From contig CAWIXB010000001.1 of assembly GCA_963839955.1 (NCBI GenBank), positions 248,001-312,000 on the forward strand: DNA of 64,000 bases. Reading direction: 5' to 3'. The notes under the pieces are model-generated. The model was given only the letters and a program-made list of their open reading frames with translations. It searched no databases and was not told the DNA's origin. The stretch's first letter is position 1, and each line of letters starts with the position of its first letter. The translations under genes were made by a program, and so were the position numbers. Source of the DNA: CAWIXB01 sp963839955 (lineage in GTDB: Bacteria > Actinomycetota > Actinomycetes > JACCUZ01). Positions 41,818 through 50,829 of the stretch are shown here, in pieces.

Positions 41818-43929
41818 TCAGATCAGCTCGGCGATGCGCTGCGCCGCCTTGGCGGCACCATCGGTCGCGACGGGTCGGTAGGCGACCGGCTTCCCGACCT
41901 GGGCCGCGATGGCCGCGGACAGCGACTCGGGTGTCGTGTCGTCGTAGTCGAGCCGGGTGCCGGCGCCGTAGCGGGCCAGCCGGTGCGAGACGTGGAAGGT
42001 CTGCTCGAAGTGGTGCCGCAGAGGGACGTAGAGGAACGGACGCCGGTTGGCGACGAGCTCCATGGTGGTGGTCAGGCCGCCTTGCACGACAGCGAGGTCG
42101 CTCGCCGCGAGCAGCCGGTAGAGGTCCGGCACGTAGCCACGGACCTCGACGCCGTCCGGCGCGTTCAGTGACGCGGGGTCGATGCGCGGCCCGGCGACGA
42201 CGACCATCCGTAGCCCTGGCACGGCGGCTGCCACGAGGGGATGTGCCGCGACCGCTCTGCGAAGCAGCGGAGCCCCGACGGCGGTGCCTCCCACAGCCAC
42301 CACGACCACGTTCTCGTCGTCCGTCCAGCCAAGCCCGGCGCGCACCGCGAGCCGGTCGTCGTCGGTCAACGGCTGGTAGCCGGTGATGTAGCCGGTGAAG
42401 TCGAAGTGGTTCTCGGTCCATTGCCGGACCGACGGCAGCCCCTCGCCGAGCCCGTCCGGCACGCAGTCGTCCGGATCCCCGACGAACAACGAGTGGTCAC
42501 GCAACCGGGGGAACCTCGCCACGTGCTCGATCATCTCGGCGTTGTAGTCGGACGTGAGCCGTCGCTCCGGCTCGCCGCCGTCCGGCATCGGCAGCCAACC
42601 GACGAAGTCGGTCAGCCAGGCGTACGCCGAGGACTTCAGCTCGGGGTTCTCGTGCAGGAAGTAGTCGACGTCCCAGCCCTCGTCGGCGATCCACGCGTCG
42701 TACTGCTCCTCACGGACCAGCTCCTCGAACACCATGAAGTTCGTCAGCAGGATCTCATCCATCCGTCGGATGGCGGTGAACGCGTGCAGGTCGTGCTCGG
42801 CCGACTCCGACTCCAGGTGGTCGACCTCGCTGGCGAGGAACGCGGATGCCGGGTGGACCCGCTCGCCGCGCGAGGTGACGACATCGCTGACGGGCGACTG
42901 TGCGAGCCAGTCGATCTGCACCTCAGGGCGGAGGGTGCGCAGCTCCTGTGCGATTGCGACGTCGCGACGGGTGTGACCGAGCCCGATCGGCGACGACACC
43001 ATGAGCACCTTGTGGGGACGGTTCAGCGACCGCGTCCACCGCACCGGCGTGCGATCGGGCGTCAGGCCTTCGACGAACTCGCGCAACAGGCGGTTGACGA
43101 CGACCGGCTCGCGTGCCTGGGGCAGGTGTCCGGCGCCCTCAAGCTTGACAAGCCTGCCTCCGGTCAGCTCCACGAACCGCTCCGAGCGGCTCGCCGGCTG
43201 GCACGAGTCGGCTGTTCCGTGCACGGCGAACACGGGGCACGTGATGCGGGCCAGCATCGCTTCGGTACCGGTCCGATCCGACACGGCAAGCGGCGCGTCC
43301 TCCGTGGCGATCATCGACTCGAGGTCGACCTCCATCGCCCAGCTGACACAGTCCTCCCACTGCTTGGTCGAGTGCGGTTCGGGAAGCAGCTCGCCGAAGA
43401 AGAACTCCACAAAACCGCGCCAATCCTTCCGCCAGTAGTTGACGCACCGCATCTGCCACCCAACGGCGGGGCCCATCGACTCGTCCCAGCTTTCCCTGGC
43501 GAGACGATGCGGGTGGGGTGGGGTGAGGAAGGGCATCCACGTCGCCATGGTGAAGAGCCCGGTGACGCGCGCGGGGTGCTCGGCAGCCAGCACGGCCGCC
43601 ACCCAGGCGCTCGAGCACAGTCCGACGACGACGGCGCGGTCGACGCCCACCTCGTCCATCACTGCGAGCGTGTCGGACACCAGTTGGCGGTCGGTGAGCA
43701 GCGCCGGGTCGTGCGGGCGATCCGAGCGGCCGTTGCCGCGCGCGTCGATCACCACCACCCGGTAGAACCGGGACAGGTAGGGGATCTGCGCCTTCCAGGC
43801 GCGCGAGTGGACGATGAGGTCGATCGGAGTGAACACCACCGTCGTCGGGCCGGAGCCGAAGACCTCGTAGCCCACCTTGACCCCGTCGCGCTCGACGTAC
43901 CCCTCTACGTCCGGATACCTGGCTCGCAC
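41818..43929 (-). CDS. Alpha/beta hydrolase-glycosyltransferase fusion protein
   Basis: 703 residues from GTG 43929. Residues 1-285 are an alpha/beta hydrolase: VVVIDARGNGRSDRP, then a nucleophile elbow VVVGLCSSAWVAAVLAAEHP in which Cys105 takes the usual Ser position, acid Asp in HGTADS and His in GAGHLP. Residues about 305-700 are a GT-B glycosyltransferase of the MurG/GT28-GT1 style. This part opens with VSSPIGLGHTRRDVAIAQEL and has a C-terminal donor site VVQGGLTTTMELVANRRPFL then VPLRHHFEQTFH. The GT part alone resembles UGT-like actinobacterial enzymes. Substrates are unknown. It diverges from a methyltransferase across a long palindrome, and its end is 6 bases from the BTAD gene end. 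Confidence 0.85.
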   Translation of the reverse strand: MRARYPDVEGYVERDGVKVGYEVFGSGPTTVVFTPIDLIVHSRAWKAQIPYLSRFYRVVVIDARGNGRSDRPHDPALLTDRQLVSDTLAVMDEVGVDRAVVVGLCSSAWVAAVLAAEHPARVTGLFTMATWMPFLTPPHPHRLARESWDESMGPAVGWQMRCVNYWRKDWRGFVEFFFGELLPEPHSTKQWEDCVSWAMEVDLESMIATEDAPLAVSDRTGTEAMLARITCPVFAVHGTADSCQPASRSERFVELTGGRLVKLEGAGHLPQAREPVVVNRLLREFVEGLTPDRTPVRWTRSLNRPHKVLMVSSPIGLGHTRRDVAIAQELRTLRPEVQIDWLAQSPVSDVVTSRGERVHPASAFLASEVDHLESESAEHDLHAFTAIRRMDEILLTNFMVFEELVREEQYDAWIADEGWDVDYFLHENPELKSSAYAWLTDFVGWLPMPDGGEPERRLTSDYNAEMIEHVARFPRLRDHSLFVGDPDDCVPDGLGEGLPSVRQWTENHFDFTGYITGYQPLTDDDRLAVRAGLGWTDDENVVVVAVGGTAVGAPLLRRAVAAHPLVAAAVPGLRMVVVAGPRIDPASLNAPDGVEVRGYVPDLYRLLAASDLAVVQGGLTTTMELVANRRPFLYVPLRHHFEQTFHVSHRLARYGAGTRLDYDDTTPESLSAAIAAQVGKPVAYRPVATDGAAKAAQRIAELI

Positions 43930-43984
43930 GGCTCCACCCTCCCCGGTTCTCGCCTCCCCGATGGAACCACTTTCCCCGCGGCCA

Positions 43985-44012
43985 TTGCAGCCCTGTTGCA
44001 ACGGGGCTGCAA
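43985..44012 (+). promoter_or_regulatory. 28-bp near-perfect palindrome between divergent hydrolase-GT and methyltransferase genes
   Basis: TTGCAGCCC and GGGCTGCAA are perfect 9-base arms. The centre contains the perfect 8-base palindrome GTTGCAAC; only two symmetric positions mismatch. TTGCA therefore appears three times. It lies 56 bases before the hydrolase-GT start and 63 bases before the methyltransferase start. The candidate binder is the neighbouring BTAD regulator or an unlinked dimeric regulator. Confidence 0.7.
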
Positions 44013-44074
44013 CCACTCTGGCGACGGTGGCCGCAGGTGGCCGGACCGACCGGTCCCTGGACCAGGAGGCTTCG

Positions 44075-45130
44075 ATGGCACTCGACATGGACAAGGTCAA
44101 CGACTTCGTCAACCAGTTCGCCGTGGACCTCGGCGCGACGGTCGCGGCAGGAGGGGTCGTGACGGGCCATCGCCTCGGCCTGTTCGTCGCCTTGGCCGAG
44201 GGCCCGGCGACGCCGGACGAGCTCGCGGCCCGCACCGGCACCGACGCCCGTTACGTCACCGAGTGGCTGCGCGGCCAGGCGGCCGGCGGCTATGTCACCC
44301 GCGCCGACGACGGCGACGTCTACTCGCTGACCGAGGAGCAGGAATTCCTGCTGACCAACCCCGACGGCCCGGCGTACCTGCCCGGGGCCTTCGTGCTGGC
44401 CCTCGGCGCGCTCAAGGCCGAGCCGCAGATCACCGAGGCCTTCCGCACCGGCGCCGGCTTCGGCTGGCACGAGCACGACAAGGACGTGTTCGTCGGCTGC
44501 GAGCAGTTCTTCCGGCCTGGTTACGCCGCCAACTTGGTCCCCAGCTGGATCCCGGCACTCGAGGGGGTCGAGGCCAAGCTGCGCGCCGGCGCGAAGGTCG
44601 CGGACATCGGCTGTGGCCTCGGTGCGTCGAGCGTGCTGATGGCGAACGAGTACGAGCGCACCCGGGTCGTCGGCTCCGACTACCACCAGGGCTCGGTCGA
44701 GCTCGCCCGCAAGCGCGCCGCCGAGGCAGGCGTGTCGGAGCGGGTGTCCTTCGAGGTTGCATCGGCACAGACCTTCTCGGGCGAGGGGTACGACCTGGTC
44801 GCCACCTTCGACTGCCTGCACGACATGGGTGATCCGTTGTCGGCGGCCCGGCACATCCGTGAGTCCCTCGACCGCGACGGCACCTGGCTCATCGTCGAGC
44901 CGTACGCCGGCGACGAGATCGCCGACAACCTCAACCCGGTCGGACGGATCTACTACAACTTCTCCATCTTCCTTTGCGTCCCGAACGCGCTGTCGCAGCG
45001 CGGCGGCTACGCCCTCGGCGCACAGGCCGGCGAAGCCGCGATCCGCCAGGTTGCGACCGACGCGGGGTTCACCCGGTTCCGCCGGGCGGCCGAGACACCG
45101 TTCAACATCGTCCTCGAGGCACGCCCCTAG
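44075..45130 (+). CDS. SAM-dependent class I methyltransferase with N-terminal winged helix
   Basis: 351 residues from ATG 44075, with AGGAGG upstream. The N-terminal winged-helix-like dimerisation domain (DELAARTGTDARYVTEWLRG, TEEQEFLL) is followed by a Rossmann methyltransferase domain with motif I KVADIGCGLGASSVLMA and motif II-like VVGSDYHQGSVELARKRA. DLVATFDCLHDMGDP is the usual post-II acidic stretch. It resembles the Rv2258c-like family. The methyl acceptor is unknown. Its expression is likely linked to the divergent hydrolase-GT gene through the palindrome. Confidence 0.9.
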   Translation: MALDMDKVNDFVNQFAVDLGATVAAGGVVTGHRLGLFVALAEGPATPDELAARTGTDARYVTEWLRGQAAGGYVTRADDGDVYSLTEEQEFLLTNPDGPAYLPGAFVLALGALKAEPQITEAFRTGAGFGWHEHDKDVFVGCEQFFRPGYAANLVPSWIPALEGVEAKLRAGAKVADIGCGLGASSVLMANEYERTRVVGSDYHQGSVELARKRAAEAGVSERVSFEVASAQTFSGEGYDLVATFDCLHDMGDPLSAARHIRESLDRDGTWLIVEPYAGDEIADNLNPVGRIYYNFSIFLCVPNALSQRGGYALGAQAGEAAIRQVATDAGFTRFRRAAETPFNIVLEARP

Positions 45131-45198
45131 CATCGACGGGTGACCTGGCTCGCCGCGCCGGTTGATCCGGCCGCCACACCCGCCGATCGGACGCCGCT

Positions 45199-45957
45199 GT
45201 GCGGCTGACGGTTCTCGGCGGGTGTGGCGCCTGGCCCGACGCGGGCCAGGCGTGCAGTGGCTACCTGGTCGAGCATGACGGCTACCGGCTGCTGGTCGAC
45301 CTGGGCTATGCGACCCTGCCGCGACTGCTGCATTACATCGCCGCGGACCAGGTCGACGCCGTGTACGTCACTCATGGTCATCCCGATCACTGCGCCGACG
45401 TGAACCCCCTCTTGCGGGCGCGGGTTCTGACCGAAACACCAGCGTCGCCGCTTCCGCTGTACGCGCCGCACCACGCACTTGATGCCGTGCTCGCGCTCGA
45501 CCGGCCCGGCTGGCTGGACCCGGCGTACGTCTTGCACGACTTCACGCCCGGCGATCACCTGGACATCGGGCCGTTCAGTGCGCAGACCCGGTCGCTGCCG
45601 CACTCGAAGCCCAACGCCGGCCTGCGCTTGAGCGCTGACGGTCAGGTGCTCGCCTACACCGGTGACACCGGCCCCAGTCCTGAGCTCGCGATGCTCGCAC
45701 GCGACGCGGATGTCTTCCTGGCCGAGGCAAGCTTCGTCGACCAGGTGCCCGACGACTCCCAGCTCACCCTGTCCAGCGCGAGCCAGGCCGGTCAGGTGGC
45801 GGCAGCGGCCGGCGTCGGCCACCTCCTGCTCACGCACCTGCTGCCGGGCACGGACCCGGATGCCGCGCTCGCCTCGGCAGGTGGCCCGTACGACGGCGCG
45901 ATCGGCGTCGCCACCAGCGACGTCGTGGTCGACGTCGGTACGGGGTTACCCGGCTAG
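45199..45957 (+). CDS. MBL-fold metallo-hydrolase (RNase Z-like)
   Basis: 252 residues, GTG start. The metal site motif is THGHPDH (58-64), with further ligands in LPHSKPNAG, YTGDTG and the LLLTHLLPG segment. The fold and length are those of short RNase Z/YfhI-like beta-lactamase-superfamily hydrolases. The substrate is unknown. Short gap after the methyltransferase gene. Confidence 0.85.
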   Translation: MRLTVLGGCGAWPDAGQACSGYLVEHDGYRLLVDLGYATLPRLLHYIAADQVDAVYVTHGHPDHCADVNPLLRARVLTETPASPLPLYAPHHALDAVLALDRPGWLDPAYVLHDFTPGDHLDIGPFSAQTRSLPHSKPNAGLRLSADGQVLAYTGDTGPSPELAMLARDADVFLAEASFVDQVPDDSQLTLSSASQAGQVAAAAGVGHLLLTHLLPGTDPDAALASAGGPYDGAIGVATSDVVVDVGTGLPG

Positions 45958-46026
45958 CGCCGCGTGCTGTAGGAGTGAGCGCCGGCCCCGGCGAGCGCGC
46001 CGCAGCACGCAGAGGATCTTCGCCAT
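45946..46026 (-). pseudogene. Possible 5' remnant of a formate dehydrogenase-like gene
   Basis: On the minus strand a strong ribosome-binding site (GGGAGG) precedes ATG 46026 and the residues MAKILCVL, the usual start of NAD-dependent formate dehydrogenases. After eight codons the frame becomes Arg-rich and ends within the MBL gene end. If real it is only the first few codons left after a deletion; the match is too short to be firm. Confidence 0.25.
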
Positions 46027-46189
46027 CGTGGCCTCCCTGTGGGCCTCGCGTCCACTGAGCCGGGACGGGTGCTCCACCGTGGCGAGCAGGCGGCAAGCCG
46101 TCAAGAGGCGCACCGGGTGCCACCTGTTGCCGTGCAAAACGGACACCGGCAGTTACTTGGCCCGCATGGGCACCGTGGTTGGCTGGACC

Positions 46190-49100
46190 ATGCACAATCA
46201 CGGAGTGGAGCGCATTTGGAAGATTGGCGACGAGCCGGACGCAGTCCCCTCGGCTCGCCGCTGCGTGCGCCTAGCGCTCCGTGAGGCCGCGGTCCCCGAC
46301 GACCTCGTCAGCGACGCCGAGATCGTCGTGACCGAGCTGGCCAGCAACGCGCTGATGTACGGCGGCGCGCCGGCGGAGATGCGCCTCGCACTGACCGAAG
46401 CCGGCATCCGGATCGAGGTCGAGGACAGCTCGCCAGTGGCTCCGGTCAGGCTTTTGGCGAGCGTTGACTCGATGACCGGACGAGGGCTGGCCCTGGTGTC
46501 GGGTGTCGCGAGCGCCTGGGGCGTGCACCCGGTCACGGGGGGCAAGGTGGTCTGGGCGCAGCTGTTCATGAAGGGCACCCCCGGGTCTCCGGAGGGCGAT
46601 GGGGTTGACGTGGACCAGCTCCTCGCCGCGTGGCCGGACCTCGACCATGTGGACGAGGGCCCGCCCCGGGTCAAGGTCACCCTCGGCGACGTACCCACCG
46701 AGCTCCTGTTGGCGGCCAAGGGCCACGTCGACAACGTGCTGCGCGAGTTCGCCCTCGCCGAGGCCGGGGCACAGTCCGGTAGCACGGCCCAGGTCACGCC
46801 CGACCTGGCACGGCTGATCCGAACCGTCTCGACCCGCTTCGCCGACGCCCGTCGAGCCATCAAGGCACAGGCCCTCAAGGCCGTCGCCGCGGGCCGCGAG
46901 CGGACAAGTCTGGTCCTGACGCTGCCGGTGACGGCCGCCGACGCGGGCAGGGAGTACCTCGCGGCCCTCGACGAGGTGGACGCCTACGCCCGGGCGGCGC
47001 GCCTGCTGACTCTCGAGAGCGCACCGGAGCACCGTGCCTTCCGCCGGTGGTACGTCACCGCCCTGGTCGACCAGCTGGGCGCCGTCGGCCGAGGCGAGTC
47101 TCCCCCCGCCCCGCCGAGCTTCGAGAAGTTCCTGCTCGACGAGCTCGGCACTGTCGCCTCTTCGCAGCAGTCGGCACAACGGGCGGCACGCCTGCAGGCC
47201 GTGACGGCGTCGCTTGCAGGCACGGTGAGCCTTGACGAGGTCGCCAACATTGTGGTCTCTCAAGGCGTTTCCGTCCTCGGTGCCTCGGGAGGTGGCCTTC
47301 TGCTGCCCGGCGAGGGCGACCTGCTCCGGGTGCCCGGCACCGTCGGCTACAAGGACGAACTGGTTCAGGAGCTGCGCTCAGAGCGCCGGGACGCCCGATT
47401 GCCTGCAGCCGTGGCGCTGTCGACCGGCGAGGCGGTGTGGCTCGAGTCGCGGGAGGAGCGCGATGCCCAGTTCCCCGACCTGACCGGCCTGGAGCCGTCC
47501 ACCGCCTCCATGTGCGCCGTGCCCCTGCGAGGGAGGGACCAGGTGCTCGGGGCGCTGCGGTTCAGCTTCGACAGTCCTCGGTTGTTCGACGGCGACGAGC
47601 GCAACTTCGTGGAGGCGCTGGCCGCCCAGACCGCGGTGGCGGTCGATCGAAGCCTGCTACGCGAGGCCGAGCAGGACGCCCGGCACACCGCTGAGACCGT
47701 GGCCGCGCGGCTGGCCAGGCTCTACCGGGTCACCGCGGCGCTGGCCGGGGCGAGCACCTATGACGAGGTCGGACACGCCGTCGTCACCGAGGCGTCGGAG
47801 GCCCTCGGTGCGGTGGTCAGTGCGTTGAGCGTCCTCGAGGGCGACACCCTTCGGCTGGTCGACCTAGGAGGCAAGGACAGCGAGGTCCGTCAGCGCTGGG
47901 TCACCTTTCCCCTCGCCGCCGATCTTCCGGCGAGCGAGGCGGTGCGCACCAATGCGCCCGTCGTCGTCGATGGCAAGGCGGCCTTGGAGGCCCGCTATCC
48001 GAGCCTGCGTGGCGATGTCGGAGGCGACGGGGTCAGTGTCAACATGCCGGTGACTGCCGGTGGCCGCCCGCTGGGCGCGCTCTCTCTGAGGTTTCCGGTC
48101 GGGCACCCCGTCGATGATGCCGAGCTGGAGTTGCTCGCAACGATCGCCTGGCAGTGTGGCGTCGCATTGGAGAGAGCTCGGCTGTTCACCGGCGAGCGCG
48201 CGGCACGCGAGCGCTCCACCTTCCTGGCGGAGGCGGCAGGACTGCTCGGTTCGACGCTGGACCCGGTGCAGACCCTGCACAACCTGACCGACGTCCTGAT
48301 CCCGCGGTTCGGCGACTGGGCCGTGGTCTACCTCAAGAACGGGCAGGACAAGGTCGAGCTCGCCGCCGCGGCGCACCGCGATCCGGCCCTGACGCCCGTC
48401 ATGATCGAGCTGCAACGCGCACATCCGCTGGATCTCACGTCATCCAGTGGAATGGCCGAGGTGCTCCGGTCCGGCAAGAGCCTGCTCTACGGCTCGGTCC
48501 CTGACGACGTGAGGCAGCGGGCGCGCGACCGCATCGAGGATGCTGAACTCGCGGCACAGTTCACCCCGAACACCGCCGTCGGCGTGGCCCTGACCCTCCG
48601 CGGCACCGTGGTGGGGATGGTCGCAGTCGTCCGTACGGCAGGCGCTGCCTACACCGCCGACGACCTGACGCTGATCGAGGACCTGGCTGCGCGCGCCGCA
48701 GTCGCCGTCGACAACGCGGAGAACTACAGGCGCGAACGCGATGCAGCCCTCACCCTGCAACGCAGTCTGCTACCCCAGCGACTGCCTCGCATCGCCGGCG
48801 TGTCGTTCGCCTGGCGCTACCTGCCGGGAACTGCGGGGACTCACATCGGCGGTGACTGGTACGACGTGATCCCGCTCGAGCACGGCAGGGTGGGCCTCGT
48901 CATCGGCGACGTGATGGGTCGCGGCCTGCAGGCAGCAGCGCTGATGGGTCAGCTCCGTGCCACCGCGCGTGCGCACGCCTCGACCGAGGTCGCTCCCGCC
49001 GAAGTGCTGCGACGGCTGGACACGGCGCTGGCCCGCCTCGAACAGGACCAGATCACGACGGCACTGTTCGCCCTGCTCGATCCGCAGACCCGCACGCTCA

Positions 49101-49435
49101 CCGTGGCCGCCGCCGGACACCTGCCGCCGCTGCTGGCAGTCGGCGGCGCCGCACGCTATCTCGACGTGACACCCGGCCCGCCCCTCGGCGCGGGTGCCGC
49201 CGACTACCCCGAGCTGCAGGTCACGCTGCCTCCGGGCGCCATGCTGCTGCTCTACACCGATGGCCTCGTGGAGGACCGCCAACTGCCGGTCGACCACGGA
49301 CTCGAGACGCTGCGGTCGGCGGTTGCGTCGACGCGTGACCCCGAGCAGATGTGCGACCAGGCTCTGATCGCACTCGGCCGGGACGCTCAGCACGATGACG
49401 ACACGGCGATGCTGGCGGTGGCCCTGGAAGGCTGA
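46190..49435 (+). CDS. Multidomain HATPase-GAF-GAF-GAF-SpoIIE (PP2C) signalling phosphatase
   Basis: About 1081 residues. An RsbW-like GHKL anti-sigma kinase domain comes first (SARRCVRLALREAAV, VVTELASNALMYG, MTGRGLALVSGVASAW). A helical region spans about 160-320, three GAF-like domains span about 330-470, 500-650 and 680-830, and a C-terminal SpoIIE/RsbU-type PP2C phosphatase ends the protein. The PP2C has metal-binding Asp in GGDWYDVIPL, VIGDVMGRG and HDDDTAML. Kinase and phosphatase activities acting on STAS anti-anti-sigma factors are thus in one chain. Starts at ATG 46166 or GTG 46205 are alternatives. Intact active sites suggest function; it could serve the stressosome-like module 13 kb upstream, but that link is a guess. 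Confidence 0.85.
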   Translation: MHNHGVERIWKIGDEPDAVPSARRCVRLALREAAVPDDLVSDAEIVVTELASNALMYGGAPAEMRLALTEAGIRIEVEDSSPVAPVRLLASVDSMTGRGLALVSGVASAWGVHPVTGGKVVWAQLFMKGTPGSPEGDGVDVDQLLAAWPDLDHVDEGPPRVKVTLGDVPTELLLAAKGHVDNVLREFALAEAGAQSGSTAQVTPDLARLIRTVSTRFADARRAIKAQALKAVAAGRERTSLVLTLPVTAADAGREYLAALDEVDAYARAARLLTLESAPEHRAFRRWYVTALVDQLGAVGRGESPPAPPSFEKFLLDELGTVASSQQSAQRAARLQAVTASLAGTVSLDEVANIVVSQGVSVLGASGGGLLLPGEGDLLRVPGTVGYKDELVQELRSERRDARLPAAVALSTGEAVWLESREERDAQFPDLTGLEPSTASMCAVPLRGRDQVLGALRFSFDSPRLFDGDERNFVEALAAQTAVAVDRSLLREAEQDARHTAETVAARLARLYRVTAALAGASTYDEVGHAVVTEASEALGAVVSALSVLEGDTLRLVDLGGKDSEVRQRWVTFPLAADLPASEAVRTNAPVVVDGKAALEARYPSLRGDVGGDGVSVNMPVTAGGRPLGALSLRFPVGHPVDDAELELLATIAWQCGVALERARLFTGERAARERSTFLAEAAGLLGSTLDPVQTLHNLTDVLIPRFGDWAVVYLKNGQDKVELAAAAHRDPALTPVMIELQRAHPLDLTSSSGMAEVLRSGKSLLYGSVPDDVRQRARDRIEDAELAAQFTPNTAVGVALTLRGTVVGMVAVVRTAGAAYTADDLTLIEDLAARAAVAVDNAENYRRERDAALTLQRSLLPQRLPRIAGVSFAWRYLPGTAGTHIGGDWYDVIPLEHGRVGLVIGDVMGRGLQAAALMGQLRATARAHASTEVAPAEVLRRLDTALARLEQDQITTALFALLDPQTRTLTVAAAGHLPPLLAVGGAARYLDVTPGPPLGAGAADYPELQVTLPPGAMLLLYTDGLVEDRQLPVDHGLETLRSAVASTRDPEQMCDQALIALGRDAQHDDDTAMLAVALEG

Positions 49436-49637
49436 TGTCTGCCTTGTTGCTCCATCCACTTCCATGTGACGCATGCACGCTTATGGCGATGAGTGGTGGC
49501 GACGCGCTGGCCGGCGTCGTCCTTATGGGAGCCGAGGTGTGCCTAATCGTTCTCAGCATCGGTGAGCATTCATCGCCTGGGACTCGTTTCCCCTACTCTC
49601 GGCACAGTCGGACAAGTTCGTCCCATACCGGGGGGTC

Positions 49638-50330
49638 ATGGTGACCAGATCTGGGCGCGGGAAAGACAACGACGGTCGAGTCCGGAAAGGGCCCTCCGAC
49701 GGCCGCTGGGATTTCCGCGATCATGTGTGGCCATACCGCCACGGCAAATGGTGGAACTGGGATGCGCAATCGAAGCAGACGAGCTCCGTCGATCAGCTGA
49801 TGACCATGATGCGCCTTGACAGGCCAGAAGAGGCTAAGGAGAGCCTGGAGTTCGCAGAGGCCGTCGCCCAGACGGCGCTCGACCGGGCCGAGGCGGCGGA
49901 TCGCCGAGCTACCACGATCGCGGGCAGTGTCGCCATATCCGCCAGCTTCACCCTCAGTGGTGCAGGTCTTGTCCTCGATGGAGGAAAGTGGGTAGACGAC
50001 TCCACGCTCAGAGAATACTTCGCAGTCGGCCTGTTCATCGCCACAGCCTTCTTCGTGCTTGCCGCCGTCTACTCGCTGCGGGCCCTGGTCTCGAAGAGGA
50101 CAAGGACCTGGAACTGGCTCAGTCCAATCGACATGTGGCGATGCGCAAAAGAGCCCAACGCGGAGCTGCGTCTAGGGCGCAAGGCCGCGCAAATACTGGA
50201 CAACTTCGCAGCCAATTGGGAGATCGCGGACCTCAAGAACCGCAATATCGACAACTCACTGCGATGCTTGATCGTTGCATTGCTGAGCCTTACGTCACTG
50301 GCCGTCATCGCGGCCCGTGTCGCCATCTAG
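49638..50330 (+). CDS. Membrane protein of unknown function with predicted soluble N-terminus
   Basis: 230 residues, GGGGGG before the ATG. A hydrophilic N-terminus rich in W/H/R (WDFRDHVWPYRHGKWWNW) is followed by an acidic helix (RPEEAKESLEFAEAVAQTAL). Two membrane helices come next (about 93-113, 130-152), then a helical cytoplasmic part and a last helix (about 208-228, CLIVALLSLTSLAVIAA). The layout recalls small membrane proteins of the SLATT/defence-effector kind, but no diagnostic motif is seen. Codon use appears less GC-biased than neighbours, hinting at recent acquisition. Its 3' end overlaps the convergent gene by 26 bases. Confidence 0.7.
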   Translation: MVTRSGRGKDNDGRVRKGPSDGRWDFRDHVWPYRHGKWWNWDAQSKQTSSVDQLMTMMRLDRPEEAKESLEFAEAVAQTALDRAEAADRRATTIAGSVAISASFTLSGAGLVLDGGKWVDDSTLREYFAVGLFIATAFFVLAAVYSLRALVSKRTRTWNWLSPIDMWRCAKEPNAELRLGRKAAQILDNFAANWEIADLKNRNIDNSLRCLIVALLSLTSLAVIAARVAI

Positions 50331-50829
50331 TCCAGATGCGCACGGCTATGCACTCGCTCATGCCGCCTTCCGATTGTGCGGTAGCGGGCACCCATGCGCT
50401 GGGCCTCGGATGAAGAGTCACCTCGACCCTCTTGGCGGTCAACTCGAGCCGCAACGTGTAGGTCTGGAGGTCAAAGCTGTCGAATTCCTCGTAGTAGTCG
50501 AAGTTGCTGACCTGACCGATGGCCTCGGCAGGCTCGCCGATGACGTGCGTGTCTTGGTCCAACGCCGTGATGTGAACATCGTCGAACCGAATCGCAATTA
50601 GTGGAGTGGCGCGAGCTTCAACTGGCGTCCACTTCGGGTCGTTGTAGAGGAATCTGGTCACCAGCCAGGGCCGTGGACCAGGGCGGAAGTCGAAGCCCAG
50701 GAAGGCTGCGTCATGCAGACGGACGGGTACGCCGCTTTCTGTCTTGAACTCGTAGAGTCCCGAGGAAGCGCCGCCGGAATCGCCGATACCCCAACCTGGC
50801 TCACTACTCACGCCTCGAAACGTCGCCAC
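50305..50829 (-). CDS. Hypothetical protein in a lower-GC patch
   Basis: 174 residues, soluble, beta-rich in the middle (ESGVPVRLHDAAFLGFDFRP, ATPLIAIRFDDVHITALDQD, YTLRLELTAKRVEVTLHPRP). The last 25 residues run through a copy of the dispersed 30-bp repeat and may be an extension caused by it. The function is not recognised. Confidence 0.55.
   Translation of the reverse strand: MATFRGVSSEPGWGIGDSGGASSGLYEFKTESGVPVRLHDAAFLGFDFRPGPRPWLVTRFLYNDPKWTPVEARATPLIAIRFDDVHITALDQDTHVIGEPAEAIGQVSNFDYYEEFDSFDLQTYTLRLELTAKRVEVTLHPRPSAWVPATAQSEGGMSECIAVRIWTRWRHGPR
50361..50391 (-). repeat. Dispersed 30-bp repeat, divergent copy 3
   Basis: On the plus strand TGCCGCCTTCCGATTG then TGCGGTAGCGGGCAC. It aligns to copy 2 (50875-50904) with about 25 of 30 matches and one inserted base. 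It overlaps the end of the 174-residue gene, 31 bases past the stop of the convergent membrane-protein gene. Confidence 0.55.

Noticed and set aside
42241..44832. 863-codon plus-strand frame opposite the hydrolase-GT fusion
   Set aside because: Shadow; overlaps the real methyltransferase in another frame and lacks any domain.
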